Position numbers and translations under genes: made by a program. From Microbacter sp049976245 (lineage in GTDB: Bacteria; Bacteroidota; Bacteroidia; Bacteroidales; Paludibacteraceae): a DNA stretch of 64,000 bases. Numbering within the stretch: the stretch's first letter is position 1; the number at the start of each line of letters is the position of its first letter. Of the stretch, positions 43,931-52,562 are shown one piece after another. Location: assembly GCA_049976245.1 (NCBI GenBank), contig JBMFIQ010000009.1:12236-76235 (forward strand). Direction: 5' to 3'. The notes under the pieces are model-generated. The model was given only the letters and a program-made list of their open reading frames with translations, searched no databases and had not been told where the DNA came from.

Positions 43931-44695
43931 TTAAAACACAAATGGAAAAATAATTTTGCGGTTCTCAGGATATTCGGGAAATTGACGCAAAAACCAATCA
44001 TGATGATTTTTGGCACGAGGAACCAGATTGGCGAACGTCCACACCATGAAGGTAAATGCCGGTAAATTCCAAGCCATTAAAGCAAAGCCCGTCCATTCAA
44101 TCACTTCACCAAAAAGGTTGGGAGAAGTCACATAGTCAAACAAAAAACCTTTGGGAATCTTATACCCCGTTTCGTGACGTTTTCTCAAATGAATCAACAT
44201 GTTATCGGATTTCATGTTGACATACATCCCAAAGATGAAAAGGAAAATTCCAAGTATAAAATGAAACGAGTAAAACCAATGAACATCATACTTCGACATT
44301 GGAGCAAAGCAAGCAAGATAACATCCGTTCAATGAAGCATTAACCACATTGAAAAATACAGCGCTCAACATGATCACTAAAGGCATTTTTTTTGGCGTTG
44401 AACGAATGCGCAGAGGATAAATAATGCTTCGATTCAAATAATGAACAATCCACAACAAAAACAGAACCCAGGAATAACCTAGCATTAAATGCAGATTTAA
44501 TGCTAAAAAATAAATCATGATAATCAGAGATGGAACCTCCATCAAGAACCAACCCCATTTATTGTTAATGGAAATGCCCCATTTGTCGGTGGTATGCCTA
44601 CCAAAAGGCGCTGTAACATAAAACATCACGACATGTACAACCAATGCAAGCAACAACCAGACATAGGCAACGGTTTGAATAAATTGAAACGACAT
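43931..44695 (-). CDS. 3-oxo-5-alpha-steroid 4-dehydrogenase-like membrane protein
   Basis: A 254-residue protein with six or seven membrane helices. It follows the SRD5A1-type steroid 5-alpha-reductase family: APFGRHTTDKWGISINNKWGWFLMEVPSLI near the N-terminus, HYLNRSIIYPLRIRS in the middle, and the NADPH-binding C-terminus GYKIPKGFLFDYVTSPNLFGEVIEWTGFAL ... RAKNHHDWFLRQFPEYPENRKIIFPFVF. Related proteins in gut Bacteroidetes reduce steroids; the natural substrate here is not known. It is monocistronic, with a near-match -7 element (CATCTTTG, minus strand, 44720-44713). Confidence 0.87.
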   Translation of the reverse strand: MSFQFIQTVAYVWLLLALVVHVVMFYVTAPFGRHTTDKWGISINNKWGWFLMEVPSLIIMIYFLALNLHLMLGYSWVLFLLWIVHYLNRSIIYPLRIRSTPKKMPLVIMLSAVFFNVVNASLNGCYLACFAPMSKYDVHWFYSFHFILGIFLFIFGMYVNMKSDNMLIHLRKRHETGYKIPKGFLFDYVTSPNLFGEVIEWTGFALMAWNLPAFTFMVWTFANLVPRAKNHHDWFLRQFPEYPENRKIIFPFVF

Positions 44696-44817
44696 CTATG
44701 TAATTTTTTTTGCAAAGATGTAATTAATTTTCGATATGTTGATGAACGAGCCTATTCTTTGCTTAACTTTGAAGCGCACCTGAAATATTTTATCGCATTG
44801 AACTGTTTGAAAACCAT

Positions 44818-44903
44818 CATGAAACGAGCCATTAACAATTTATGATAAAGAGTATAATTGTTTTGACGAGATCCATACAACTTTAATTTAAAATAGACGC
44901 ATG
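44818..44903 (+). repeat. Leader repeat copy 9a, first of a tandem pair
   Basis: ATGAAACGAGCC on the left, GACGAGATCCATAC in the middle, a shortened core (TTTAATTTA) and the end TAGACGCATG. Its last ATG (44901-44903) is at the same time the first ATG of copy 9b, so the two copies share ATGAAA. Confidence 0.88.
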
Positions 44904-44993
44904 AAACGAGCCTTAAAAGAGCTTATGCTCAAGCGTATGACTAATTTGGCGAGTTCCATACATCCTAAATATTAAAAATAAAATAGACGTATG
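44900..44993 (+). repeat. Leader repeat copy 9b, abuts the holin-like gene
   Basis: CATGAAACGAGCC on the left, GGCGAGTTCCATAC in the middle, TAAATATTA in place of the core, A-rich end TAGACGTATG. The last ATG (44991-44993) is the start codon of the next gene. The left ATG opens a 24-codon frame (MKRALKELMLKRMTNL...) that stops before the right ATG. Confidence 0.9.
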
Positions 44994-45509
44994 AAATTAA
45001 GTGAATTGATAAATCAATTAGAAATGCTTTTTTTGACGACGGAGTCAACAACGACGAAAGAAAAAGAAAGCCCACATACCGAGGAAAACGATACGGACCA
45101 GATGCATACTTCGGTAAAAGATCGGATCAAAAAAGCTCTTTCACTACTTTTTACTTTTCTTGTTGACCTCATCAAAATGCCTTTTTTATGGTTTTTTAAT
45201 TATTTCAAAGAAGAAGTTGTTACGGCCATCAAAAAAGACATCCGCACCATGTTAGGCATGGCAGCCATCATGAGCATACTCTATCTTTTTTTACTGATTT
45301 TATGGTTTTCCGTATCGGTGTTTGTAGGTGTTCTGTTTTATGAAAAAGGATTTTCGATCATTTCATCAATTTTCTTTTCCATTGTATTTCAATTAATTAT
45401 CATCATTTTACTTTCCATTGTACTTTACAGCCTTTCGAAAAAACAACACACCCGAAAAATGTTGAAAAAATTAGCAAATCACCGTGAACAACTCAACACA
45501 AAAGATTAG
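44991..45509 (+). CDS. Small membrane protein, phage-holin-like (Holin_3_6/YqjE type)
   Basis: A 172-residue protein. Residues 1-45 are polar and rich in Thr, Glu and Lys; an amphipathic stretch (KDRIKKALSLLFTFLVDLIKMPF) follows; then two strong membrane helices (93-118 and 123-150) and a basic tail. This layout resembles the holin-superfamily membrane proteins common in Bacteroidetes chromosomes, which are not linked to phage lysis. I cannot assign a function. It is preceded by two tandem leader repeats, and its start codon is the end of the second. Confidence 0.6.
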   Translation: MKLSELINQLEMLFLTTESTTTKEKESPHTEENDTDQMHTSVKDRIKKALSLLFTFLVDLIKMPFLWFFNYFKEEVVTAIKKDIRTMLGMAAIMSILYLFLLILWFSVSVFVGVLFYEKGFSIISSIFFSIVFQLIIIILLSIVLYSLSKKQHTRKMLKKLANHREQLNTKD

Positions 45510-45788
45510 AACTACATCAAAGATAAGCCTTATTTAAATTAGCTTAAAACTAAAAATCAAGTTTTGCTCTCTAATTTATTTTTTTTAATTTTTTCGACTC
45601 ATTTGATTTGTCATTTCAAAATTTAATCGCTTTCTTTGTCATTCATTCAATCAAATCGCCCAAAAAAAAATCACCCATACTATATTGTGAAAATTGTCAC
45701 ATACCAAAATCAAATGGGGCGTCATCACAAAATATATATATAATACACTATTAATAAATTAGTTACACGTTGTAACCGGATAAAAAAG

Positions 45789-45795
45789 AAAGGAG
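45789..45795 (+). promoter_or_regulatory. Shine-Dalgarno-like site of the SPFH gene
   Basis: AAAGGAG ends 6-7 nt before ATG 45802. Such a site is unusual in Bacteroidetes genes, whose leaders are normally just A-rich, and it supports the chosen start. Confidence 0.5.
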
Positions 45796-45801
45796 CCTGT
45801 C

Positions 45802-46668
45802 ATGTTCATTGTTTATTTAATCATTATTGCTGTCATCCTGTTTTTTTCGGGTATTCGCATCATTCGCCCGACTCATCGTGGTTTGATTGAACGTTTAGGG
45901 AAATATCATCGGTTTGCCAAGCCGGGATTTCACTGGATCATTCCCGTGATTGAAAAAATGTATCCTGTAAACATTACAGAACAAATGGTTAATGCTGATC
46001 CTCAAGAAATTATCACCAACGATAATTTGAATGCAAGCGTCGATGCTCAAGTTTATTTTAAGGTAAAGGAAGACGAAGAAAGCGTGAAAGGCTCACTTTA
46101 CAATGTAAATAATTACAAATGGCAAATTGTAAATCTTGCCCGCACGACTCTTCGTAATATTATTGGCACCATGACTTTAAAATCGGCAAACAGCGAACGC
46201 GGCAAAATCAATGCTGAATTGCATCACACCTTGTTGGAAGAAACCCGTTCGTGGGGCATTCAAATTGTTCGTACGGAGCTCAAAGAGATTGATCCGCCAC
46301 GCGATGTGCAAGAAACCATGAATAAAGTAGTCAAAGCAGAAAACGAAAAAATCGCAGCCATTGACTTTGCCTCAGCACGCGAAACGGTAGCTGACGGTGA
46401 AAAAAGAGCTAAAATTAAAGAAGCTGAAGGCTACAAACAGTCGAAAATATTGCATGCCGAAGGAGAAGCTGAAGCCATTCGATTAGTCAATGAAGCTGCC
46501 GATAAATATTTCATCGGGAATGCACAATTGTTGAAAAAATTAGACACACTGCAAGGATCGTTGGAAAACAATTCAAAAATTGTGATCCCTACAGGCACCG
46601 AATTGGTAAACATTATTGGAGAGATGGCCGGCATTGTCCCCATCAAAAAGGAGAAAAATGAAAAATAA
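45802..46668 (+). CDS. SPFH/Band 7 (stomatin-like) membrane protein
   Basis: A 288-residue protein with one N-terminal membrane helix (FIVYLIIIAVILFFSGIRII), the Band 7 domain (RPTHRGLIERLGKYHRFAKPGFHWIIPVIEKMYPVNITEQ ... DAQVYFKV) and the charged helix AENEKIAAIDFASARETVADGEKRAKIKEAEGYKQ. This is the QmcA/paraslipin type, which forms large oligomers in the membrane, often with FtsH. The usual NfeD partner is absent next door. It has its own terminator. Confidence 0.92.
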   Translation: MFIVYLIIIAVILFFSGIRIIRPTHRGLIERLGKYHRFAKPGFHWIIPVIEKMYPVNITEQMVNADPQEIITNDNLNASVDAQVYFKVKEDEESVKGSLYNVNNYKWQIVNLARTTLRNIIGTMTLKSANSERGKINAELHHTLLEETRSWGIQIVRTELKEIDPPRDVQETMNKVVKAENEKIAAIDFASARETVADGEKRAKIKEAEGYKQSKILHAEGEAEAIRLVNEAADKYFIGNAQLLKKLDTLQGSLENNSKIVIPTGTELVNIIGEMAGIVPIKKEKNEK

Positions 46669-46688
46669 TTTTCGATAAAACATAATAG

Positions 46689-46722
46689 CTACTTTCACCA
46701 ACCATCGTGAAAGTAGTTTTTT
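46689..46722 (+). terminator. Terminator of the SPFH gene
   Basis: CTACTTTCAC (46689-46698) pairs perfectly with GTGAAAGTAG (46707-46716) around an 8-nt loop, followed by T6. It starts 21 nt after the stop. Confidence 0.9.
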
Positions 46723-47045
46723 ATTTTAAAAAATCGAACAATCACATTATCACAAAAAGAAAAAGCAAAAATATTAACATTAATAACGTAAACAACCATT
46801 AAAACAATTATATTTGAAAAATAATTATAAGCATAAGCATCCACTTTGAATTAATACTACGTGGCTGATTTTGATCATCAATGAACAACAGTAAACACCA
46901 TAGAAAAATAGAACCATCAAAACTCATAGAAAAAATGATTGAAAACCAAAGAAAAAATTCGAAAAGAAATCATAAAATCTGATGTTACTAATTCTTTTTT
47001 GGCAAAATAAATCTCAATATAATATTCATATTCATACATTTACCT
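46723..47045 (+). other. 323-bp very AT-rich region before ovoA
   Basis: No gene is visible. It has AACATTAATAACGT and CATTAAAAC runs near 46770-46805, similar in base content to the GTTAA cluster before rprX, but no paired half-sites. I find no convincing TAnnTTTG box, so the ovoA promoter is not identified. Confidence 0.35.
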
Positions 47046-49154
47046 ATGGAAAATCTTATCACAAAGACCATTGATTTACAACATGGTGATCCAACAACAA
47101 AAAGGGAAGAAATATTACACTATTTTGAAAAAACGTGGGAAATTGACGAGAAACTCTATACGCAGCTTAAATCGGACGACATTTTCTATCATCGTGGCGA
47201 TCCGCTGCGACATGTAATCATCTTCTACATGGGACACACCGCCGTGTTTTATATCAACAAATTGATGTTGGCAAAAATCATTCATCAACGCATCAATCCT
47301 GAATTTGAGTCGTTATTTGCCATTGGTGTCGATGAAATGAGCTGGGACGATTTGAACGATAAACACTACAACTGGCCATCTGTTGATGCGGTGCGTGATT
47401 ATAGAAAAAGAGCTAAAGAATTGATCATCACGGTAATTAAACAATCACCATTGAATCTTCCAATCACATGGGACGATCCATTCTGGATCATCATGATGGG
47501 CATTGAACACGAACGCATTCATCTCGAAACATCTTCGGTACTGATTCGGCAGCTTCCATTAAACGAAGTCGTGTCGGGAAAATTCGGAACAATTTGCGAC
47601 GATCGTGGCAAAGCCCCACAAAACAAATTGTTTCCCGTTCCGGGAGCTGAAATGAAATTGGGCAAACCATGGGATCATCCGTTGTATGGATGGGACAACG
47701 AATACGGCAATCGTGTGGAGACGGTTGCCGATTTCAACGCCTCATCCATGTTGGTTTCAAATGCGGAATTCCTTGATTTCATCAATGACGGAGGATATCA
47801 CAACGCTTCTTACTGGACCGAAGAAGGGTGGAAATGGAGAAATTTCAGACAAGCTGAGATGCCTCTTTTCTGGCGTCGTGACGGAGCATCATATCGATTG
47901 CGATTGGTTGCGGAAGAAATTCCGATGCCATGGAATTGGCCGGTTGAGGTCAATTATCTCGAAGCAAAAGCATTTTGCAACTGGAAAAGTGCCAAAGAAG
48001 GAGAATCATACCGATTGCCCACCGAAGCTGAATGGGTTCGTTTGGCAGAGTATTGTCAAGTGCCTGACCAATTGGAATGGGAATCAGCACCGGGAAACAT
48101 CAATTTGGAACATTTTGCCTCACCATGCCCGATCAATCGTTTCAAAACAGGTGATTTTTACGACGTGATCGGCAATGTATGGCAATGGACGGAAACTCCC
48201 ATAACCGGATATCCGGGATTCAAAGTGCATCCCATGTACGATGATTTTTCAACGCCAACATTTGACGGTCAACATAATTTAATCAAAGGAGGCTCTTGGA
48301 TTTCAACTGGGAATGAGGCTACACGTCACGCACGTTATGCTTTCCGACGACATTTTTATCAACATGCCGGATTTCGTTATGTCCGATCAACAGCTCCTTT
48401 ATCTATTCAAAATGATGAATATGAGACAGATGTCGAAGTGGCTAACGCTTCCGAAAATCAATGGGGAGATGCATTTTCCGACACTTCTATTTTTCACCAA
48501 GAACTTGCAAGATTCATCGTCAAAGCCTTGAAAAATCAACCGATTCAGCGTGTTCTCGATCTGAATGCCGATACCGGACGATTGGCTTTTGAACTGGCCA
48601 TGCATTTTGACGACATCACCGCTATTGACTTTTCCGCTCGTTTTATTCGAATGCCCGTTCAGTTGCAACAAAAAGGCTTTATGCGCTACATTGTGAAAGA
48701 CGAAGGCGAATTGGTCTTCTATCGAGAAGTTTTATTGTCGAAAACCGGACTTGATACCGGCAAAAATCGAATCCTTTTTATGCAGTCAGATGCCAATAAT
48801 TTGAAATCAATCTATACGGGATATGATTTAATTATTTTGCCCAACCTGGCTGAAGAGCTGCGCAATCCCATCGACTTTTTGCGACAAATTCACGAACGAC
48901 TCAACACTAAAGGATGGTTAGTCATCGCTTCAACCTATGATTGGGACGAGCAGATCACCGAACGCAACAATTGGCCCGGTGGATTCAAACAAGATGGTGA
49001 ACCTGTCACCTCCTTTGAAGGCATCAAAGCCATTTTGGAAACGCATTTTACACTAGCAGAAGAACCTGTTGACCTAACGCTCACTGAAAGATACTCCTCA
49101 AGAGTAAGTCAAATGAAACGTTCAGAAGTAAGCCTCTGGAGAAAGAAAAATTGA
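47046..49154 (+). CDS. ovoA: OvoA-type 5-histidylcysteine sulfoxide synthase/methyltransferase fusion
   Basis: A 702-residue three-domain protein. Residues 1-190 are the DinB_2-like region with FYHRGDPLRHVIIFYMGHTAVFYINKL and the iron-binding HxxxHxE (GIEHERIHLETS, near 155-162). Residues 200-455 are the FGE-sulfatase/EgtB-like domain (FCNWKSAKEGESYRLPTEAEW, GNVWQWTETP, IKGGSW, HAGFRYV). Residues 495-702 are a SAM methyltransferase with DFSARFI and GELVFYREVLL. This order is that of OvoA, which joins cysteine to histidine using O2 and then N-methylates the product to give ovothiol A. The loop that is usually DLG(C)AxGR is DLNADTGR here. Partner OvoB is not in the window. Confidence 0.9.
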   Translation: MENLITKTIDLQHGDPTTKREEILHYFEKTWEIDEKLYTQLKSDDIFYHRGDPLRHVIIFYMGHTAVFYINKLMLAKIIHQRINPEFESLFAIGVDEMSWDDLNDKHYNWPSVDAVRDYRKRAKELIITVIKQSPLNLPITWDDPFWIIMMGIEHERIHLETSSVLIRQLPLNEVVSGKFGTICDDRGKAPQNKLFPVPGAEMKLGKPWDHPLYGWDNEYGNRVETVADFNASSMLVSNAEFLDFINDGGYHNASYWTEEGWKWRNFRQAEMPLFWRRDGASYRLRLVAEEIPMPWNWPVEVNYLEAKAFCNWKSAKEGESYRLPTEAEWVRLAEYCQVPDQLEWESAPGNINLEHFASPCPINRFKTGDFYDVIGNVWQWTETPITGYPGFKVHPMYDDFSTPTFDGQHNLIKGGSWISTGNEATRHARYAFRRHFYQHAGFRYVRSTAPLSIQNDEYETDVEVANASENQWGDAFSDTSIFHQELARFIVKALKNQPIQRVLDLNADTGRLAFELAMHFDDITAIDFSARFIRMPVQLQQKGFMRYIVKDEGELVFYREVLLSKTGLDTGKNRILFMQSDANNLKSIYTGYDLIILPNLAEELRNPIDFLRQIHERLNTKGWLVIASTYDWDEQITERNNWPGGFKQDGEPVTSFEGIKAILETHFTLAEEPVDLTLTERYSSRVSQMKRSEVSLWRKKN

Positions 49155-49495
49155 TATCGAACCCCGCCGAGTAGGGACAAGCTGTGTGAACTTAAAAAAA
49201 CTGACAAAAAAATGAACCACAAAAATGGAATTGTGTGAACAACAACGATGTTTAAGACAATCAGTACGTTATATATCAACATCTTTCAGCCGTTAAAGTT
49301 TCTTTTTTTAACGGTCAAGTGGAAATTACATTTAAGTAACAAGGTTTATTCTGTCGTGCGTGATTCATATCACATCTCAACATATCAAACCATTCGAAAC
49401 AAGGGAAACATAAGGTTTCTGTAAATTCAACATGCCCTGATCAAAACGTTGAAAAGATTTGTTATTTTTGTCTTTCAATCAAATGAATAAATTGA
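49155..49495. other. 341-bp intergenic region with an inverted repeat
   Basis: No gene. CCGTTAAA (49290-49297) and TTTAACGG (49307-49314) form a perfect 8-bp inverted repeat with a 9-nt T-rich centre; it could be an operator or a weak hairpin. A -7 element TATTTTTG (49463-49470) lies 26 nt before lptB. Confidence 0.5.
49463..49470 (+). promoter_or_regulatory. -7 promoter element of lptB
   Basis: TATTTTTG matches TAnnTTTG and ends 25 nt before the start codon. No -33 box at good spacing. Confidence 0.5.
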
Positions 49496-50257
49496 ATGGA
49501 GAATGTCATGGTACTTCGTACCGAAAATTTAGTCAAGAAATACGGCAAAAGAACAGTGGTAGATCACGTTTCCATTGATGTGAAACAAGGTGAAATTGTA
49601 GGACTTTTGGGGCCAAACGGCGCCGGAAAAACAACCACATTTTACATGACCACCGGTTTGATTGTTCCCAATGAAGGATCCATCTATTTGAATGAAGTCA
49701 ACATTACACGCTTCCCTGTCTATAAAAGAGCTCAAGCCGGTATTGGTTATCTGGCGCAAGAAGCATCCGTGTTTCGACAAATGAGCGTTGAAGACAACAT
49801 TCGGGCTGTTTTGGAGATGACAAATTTTACCAAAGAGGAACAAGAACAAAAATTAGAAAGCCTAATCCATGAATTCAGTCTTCAACACGTGCGTAAAAAC
49901 ATTGGCAACCGCTTATCGGGAGGCGAACGAAGACGAACGGAAATTGCACGTTGTTTGGCCATTGAACCAAAATTCATCATGCTCGACGAACCATTTGCCG
50001 GCGTTGATCCGATCGCCGTTCAAGATATTCAGGACATTGTTTGGCACTTAAAGGACAAAAACATAGGCATTCTGATCACCGATCACAATGTGGATGAAAC
50101 GCTTTCGATCACGGATCGCGCTTATCTACTTTTTGAAGGAAAAATTTTATTTCAAGGCACGGCCGAAGAGTTGGCTGCGAATCCTGTGGTACGCGAAAAA
50201 TATTTAGGACGAGACTTTGAATTGAAAAGAAAAAAAGGCGCTTTCAGCATTCAATAA
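49496..50257 (+). CDS. lptB: LPS export ABC transporter ATP-binding protein
   Basis: A 253-residue ABC ATPase. It shows Walker A LLGPNGAGKTTTFYM, Q-loop YLAQEASVFRQMSVEDNI, signature RLSGGERRRTEIARCLA, Walker B FIMLDEPFAGVDPIAV and the switch His in TDHNVDETL. The GYLAQEASVFRQ and LDEPFAGVDPIAVQDIQ stretches are LptB hallmarks. It drives LPS transport to the outer membrane with LptFG, which are not here. MVLRTENLV (49508) is an alternative start. Confidence 0.94.
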   Translation: MENVMVLRTENLVKKYGKRTVVDHVSIDVKQGEIVGLLGPNGAGKTTTFYMTTGLIVPNEGSIYLNEVNITRFPVYKRAQAGIGYLAQEASVFRQMSVEDNIRAVLEMTNFTKEEQEQKLESLIHEFSLQHVRKNIGNRLSGGERRRTEIARCLAIEPKFIMLDEPFAGVDPIAVQDIQDIVWHLKDKNIGILITDHNVDETLSITDRAYLLFEGKILFQGTAEELAANPVVREKYLGRDFELKRKKGAFSIQ

Positions 50258-50310
50258 ATCAAGGAAACAACAACACAATCATCCAATCGATATTTTTTTT
50301 GTAATGATAT

Positions 50311-52551
50311 ATGGTACCAACTGAACCGGAACAACAAGAGCAACAAGATCAGGAAATGATCCAAACGGCATTCAATGAAGTTCTTGACGTTTACAAACAG
50401 TCTCCGCATAAACAAAAAGTGGAATTGATTGAAAAAGCTTTCCATTTTGCCAATCAAGCACACAAAGGAATACGAAGACGTTCGGGAGAACCTTACATCA
50501 TGCATCCCATTTCTGTTTCGCTCATTGTGGTGAAAGAGATGGGACTGGGATCGACCTCCATTTGCGCAGCTCTGTTACACGATGTGGTTGAAGATACGGA
50601 ATACACCGTTGACGACATTGAAACCTTGTTTGGCAAACGGATTGCCATTATTGTGGACGGATTGACCAAAATATCGGGAGGCGTTTTTGGTGAACGTGCA
50701 TCGGATCAGGCGGAAAATTTCCGCAAATTGCTGTTAACCATGTCGGAAGACATTCGGGTCATCCTCATTAAAATAGCAGATCGATTACACAACATGCGGA
50801 CATTGGATTCAATGCCACCGGCAAAACAATACAAAATTGCCGGCGAAACGCTCTACATTTATGCTCCTTTAGCCAATCGATTGGGCCTTTTTGCCATCAA
50901 AACAGAACTTGAAAATTTGAGTTTCAAATACGAACATCCTGAAGCATACGCTCAAATTGAAGCGCTTATTGAGTCACAAGCTGAAGAACACAAACAAATT
51001 TACAAAGAATTTAAAGCCCCCATTGAAGAACGTTTACATGCGCTCAACTTTTCCTTTCAGTTAATTGAGCGAATAAAATCCGTCTATTCCGTTTGGAACA
51101 AGATGCAACGGAAAAATATTCCTTTCGAAGAAGTGTACGATCTCCTTGCGCTTCGCATCATCTTTGTGCCCAATGAAGGAATGACCGAACAAGAAGAATG
51201 CTGGCTAATCTATTCGGCCATTACACAAATTTATCATCCTCATCCCGAACGCATCCGTGACTGGGTCAGCACCCCGAAGGCCAACGGATATTCAGCCCTC
51301 CACGTAACGGTGATGGGACCTCATGGCAAATGGATCGAAGTGCAGATTCGAAGTGAACATATGAACGAAATTGACGAAAAAGGATTGGCCGCGCACTGGC
51401 GATACAAAACCGGAGAGCGGGACGATGAAACAGAGTTGGATCGATGGCTCAAAGAATTGAAGGAAGAACTCAAAAATCCAAACCCAAGCGCCATTGATTT
51501 CATGGATAACGTGAAATTAAATCTCTACGCTTCCGAAATGTTTGTCTTCACACCCAAAGGAGAAATAAAAACATTGCCACAAGGAGCTACGGCACTTGAT
51601 TTTGCTTTTCTGTTACATTCCGACATTGGATTAAAAGCCATTGGCGCCAAAGTGAACCACAAATTAGTGCCCCTCAACTACAAACTGAAAAGTGGCGATC
51701 AGGTAGAAATATTGACCACCAAAAACCAGAAACCTCAAACGGAATGGCTCGATTTCGTCATCACTTCACGCGCCAAAACAAAATTGGAAAATGCACTCCG
51801 CAAAGAATTGACCTTGGTGTCACATCACGGACAACGCATGATTGAAGAAGAACTGAAAAAAGTCAATTTAACAACCACTGCGGAAACCATTCAAACATTG
51901 CTTGATTACTATCAATTGACCGATAAACGCGAACTTTACAGGCAAGCAGGAAAAAAAATCATCGATGTTTCGGATATTTCCAAAAAGATTTTCAAGCCCA
52001 AAACCAAAAATCTACTTCAAAAATTTGTCACTTTACAATTTGGCGGCAACTCCGATGGAAAAACGGTCCCTTTGTTCAAAAAAAACAAAAAAGTGGATCG
52101 GCGGAAAACATTTCAACTCACTGACGATGTTTCTGCTCAACCATTTCGCATTGCGACATGCTGTCAGCCGATCCCCGGCGACGACATCATCGGTTATGTT
52201 GACGACAATGAAGTGGTCGTAGTGCACAAACGTCAATGTCCTGAAGCCTTAAAACTTCAGGCAAGCCATGGCGATCGTATTGTTTCTGCCGAATGGGCCA
52301 TACGCAATGAAAAATCATTTCTGGTCACACTCGAAATGAAAGGCATTGATCGGATAGGCATTCTTCGCGAAATCACCAACGTCATTACCGAAGAATATTC
52401 AGTTAACATTCAAAGCATTAACATTCAAACCGATGCAGGCATTTTTGAAGGTTCTCTTCATGTATATGTCCACAGCACCGACGATGTCAACAATCTTTGC
52501 CTGAAACTAATCAAAATTAAAGGAATGAATTCCGTGAAACGCGTTGAATAA
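50311..52551 (+). CDS. rel: Bifunctional (p)ppGpp synthase/hydrolase
   Basis: A 746-residue Rel/SpoT protein. The hydrolase HD domain is intact (YIMHPISVSLIV and LLHDVVEDTEYT). The synthetase domain has YDLLALRIIF, RIRDWVSTPKANGYSALH and EVQIRSEHMNEIDEKGLAAHW. TGS (FTPKGEIKTLPQGATALDFAFLLHSDIG) and C-terminal ACT (VTLEMKGIDRIGILREITNVI) domains follow. Having both activities, it can be the only long RSH enzyme of the cell. It starts 53 nt after lptB and may be cotranscribed. It meets phoH tail to tail with an 11-bp gap. Confidence 0.95.
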   Translation: MVPTEPEQQEQQDQEMIQTAFNEVLDVYKQSPHKQKVELIEKAFHFANQAHKGIRRRSGEPYIMHPISVSLIVVKEMGLGSTSICAALLHDVVEDTEYTVDDIETLFGKRIAIIVDGLTKISGGVFGERASDQAENFRKLLLTMSEDIRVILIKIADRLHNMRTLDSMPPAKQYKIAGETLYIYAPLANRLGLFAIKTELENLSFKYEHPEAYAQIEALIESQAEEHKQIYKEFKAPIEERLHALNFSFQLIERIKSVYSVWNKMQRKNIPFEEVYDLLALRIIFVPNEGMTEQEECWLIYSAITQIYHPHPERIRDWVSTPKANGYSALHVTVMGPHGKWIEVQIRSEHMNEIDEKGLAAHWRYKTGERDDETELDRWLKELKEELKNPNPSAIDFMDNVKLNLYASEMFVFTPKGEIKTLPQGATALDFAFLLHSDIGLKAIGAKVNHKLVPLNYKLKSGDQVEILTTKNQKPQTEWLDFVITSRAKTKLENALRKELTLVSHHGQRMIEEELKKVNLTTTAETIQTLLDYYQLTDKRELYRQAGKKIIDVSDISKKIFKPKTKNLLQKFVTLQFGGNSDGKTVPLFKKNKKVDRRKTFQLTDDVSAQPFRIATCCQPIPGDDIIGYVDDNEVVVVHKRQCPEALKLQASHGDRIVSAEWAIRNEKSFLVTLEMKGIDRIGILREITNVITEEYSVNIQSINIQTDAGIFEGSLHVYVHSTDDVNNLCLKLIKIKGMNSVKRVE

Positions 52552-52562
52552 ACAAACAGAAG

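Noticed and set aside
44991..45509. Holin-like gene as a sign of prophage
   Set aside because: No other phage gene is nearby; such small two-helix proteins are common in Bacteroidetes chromosomes.
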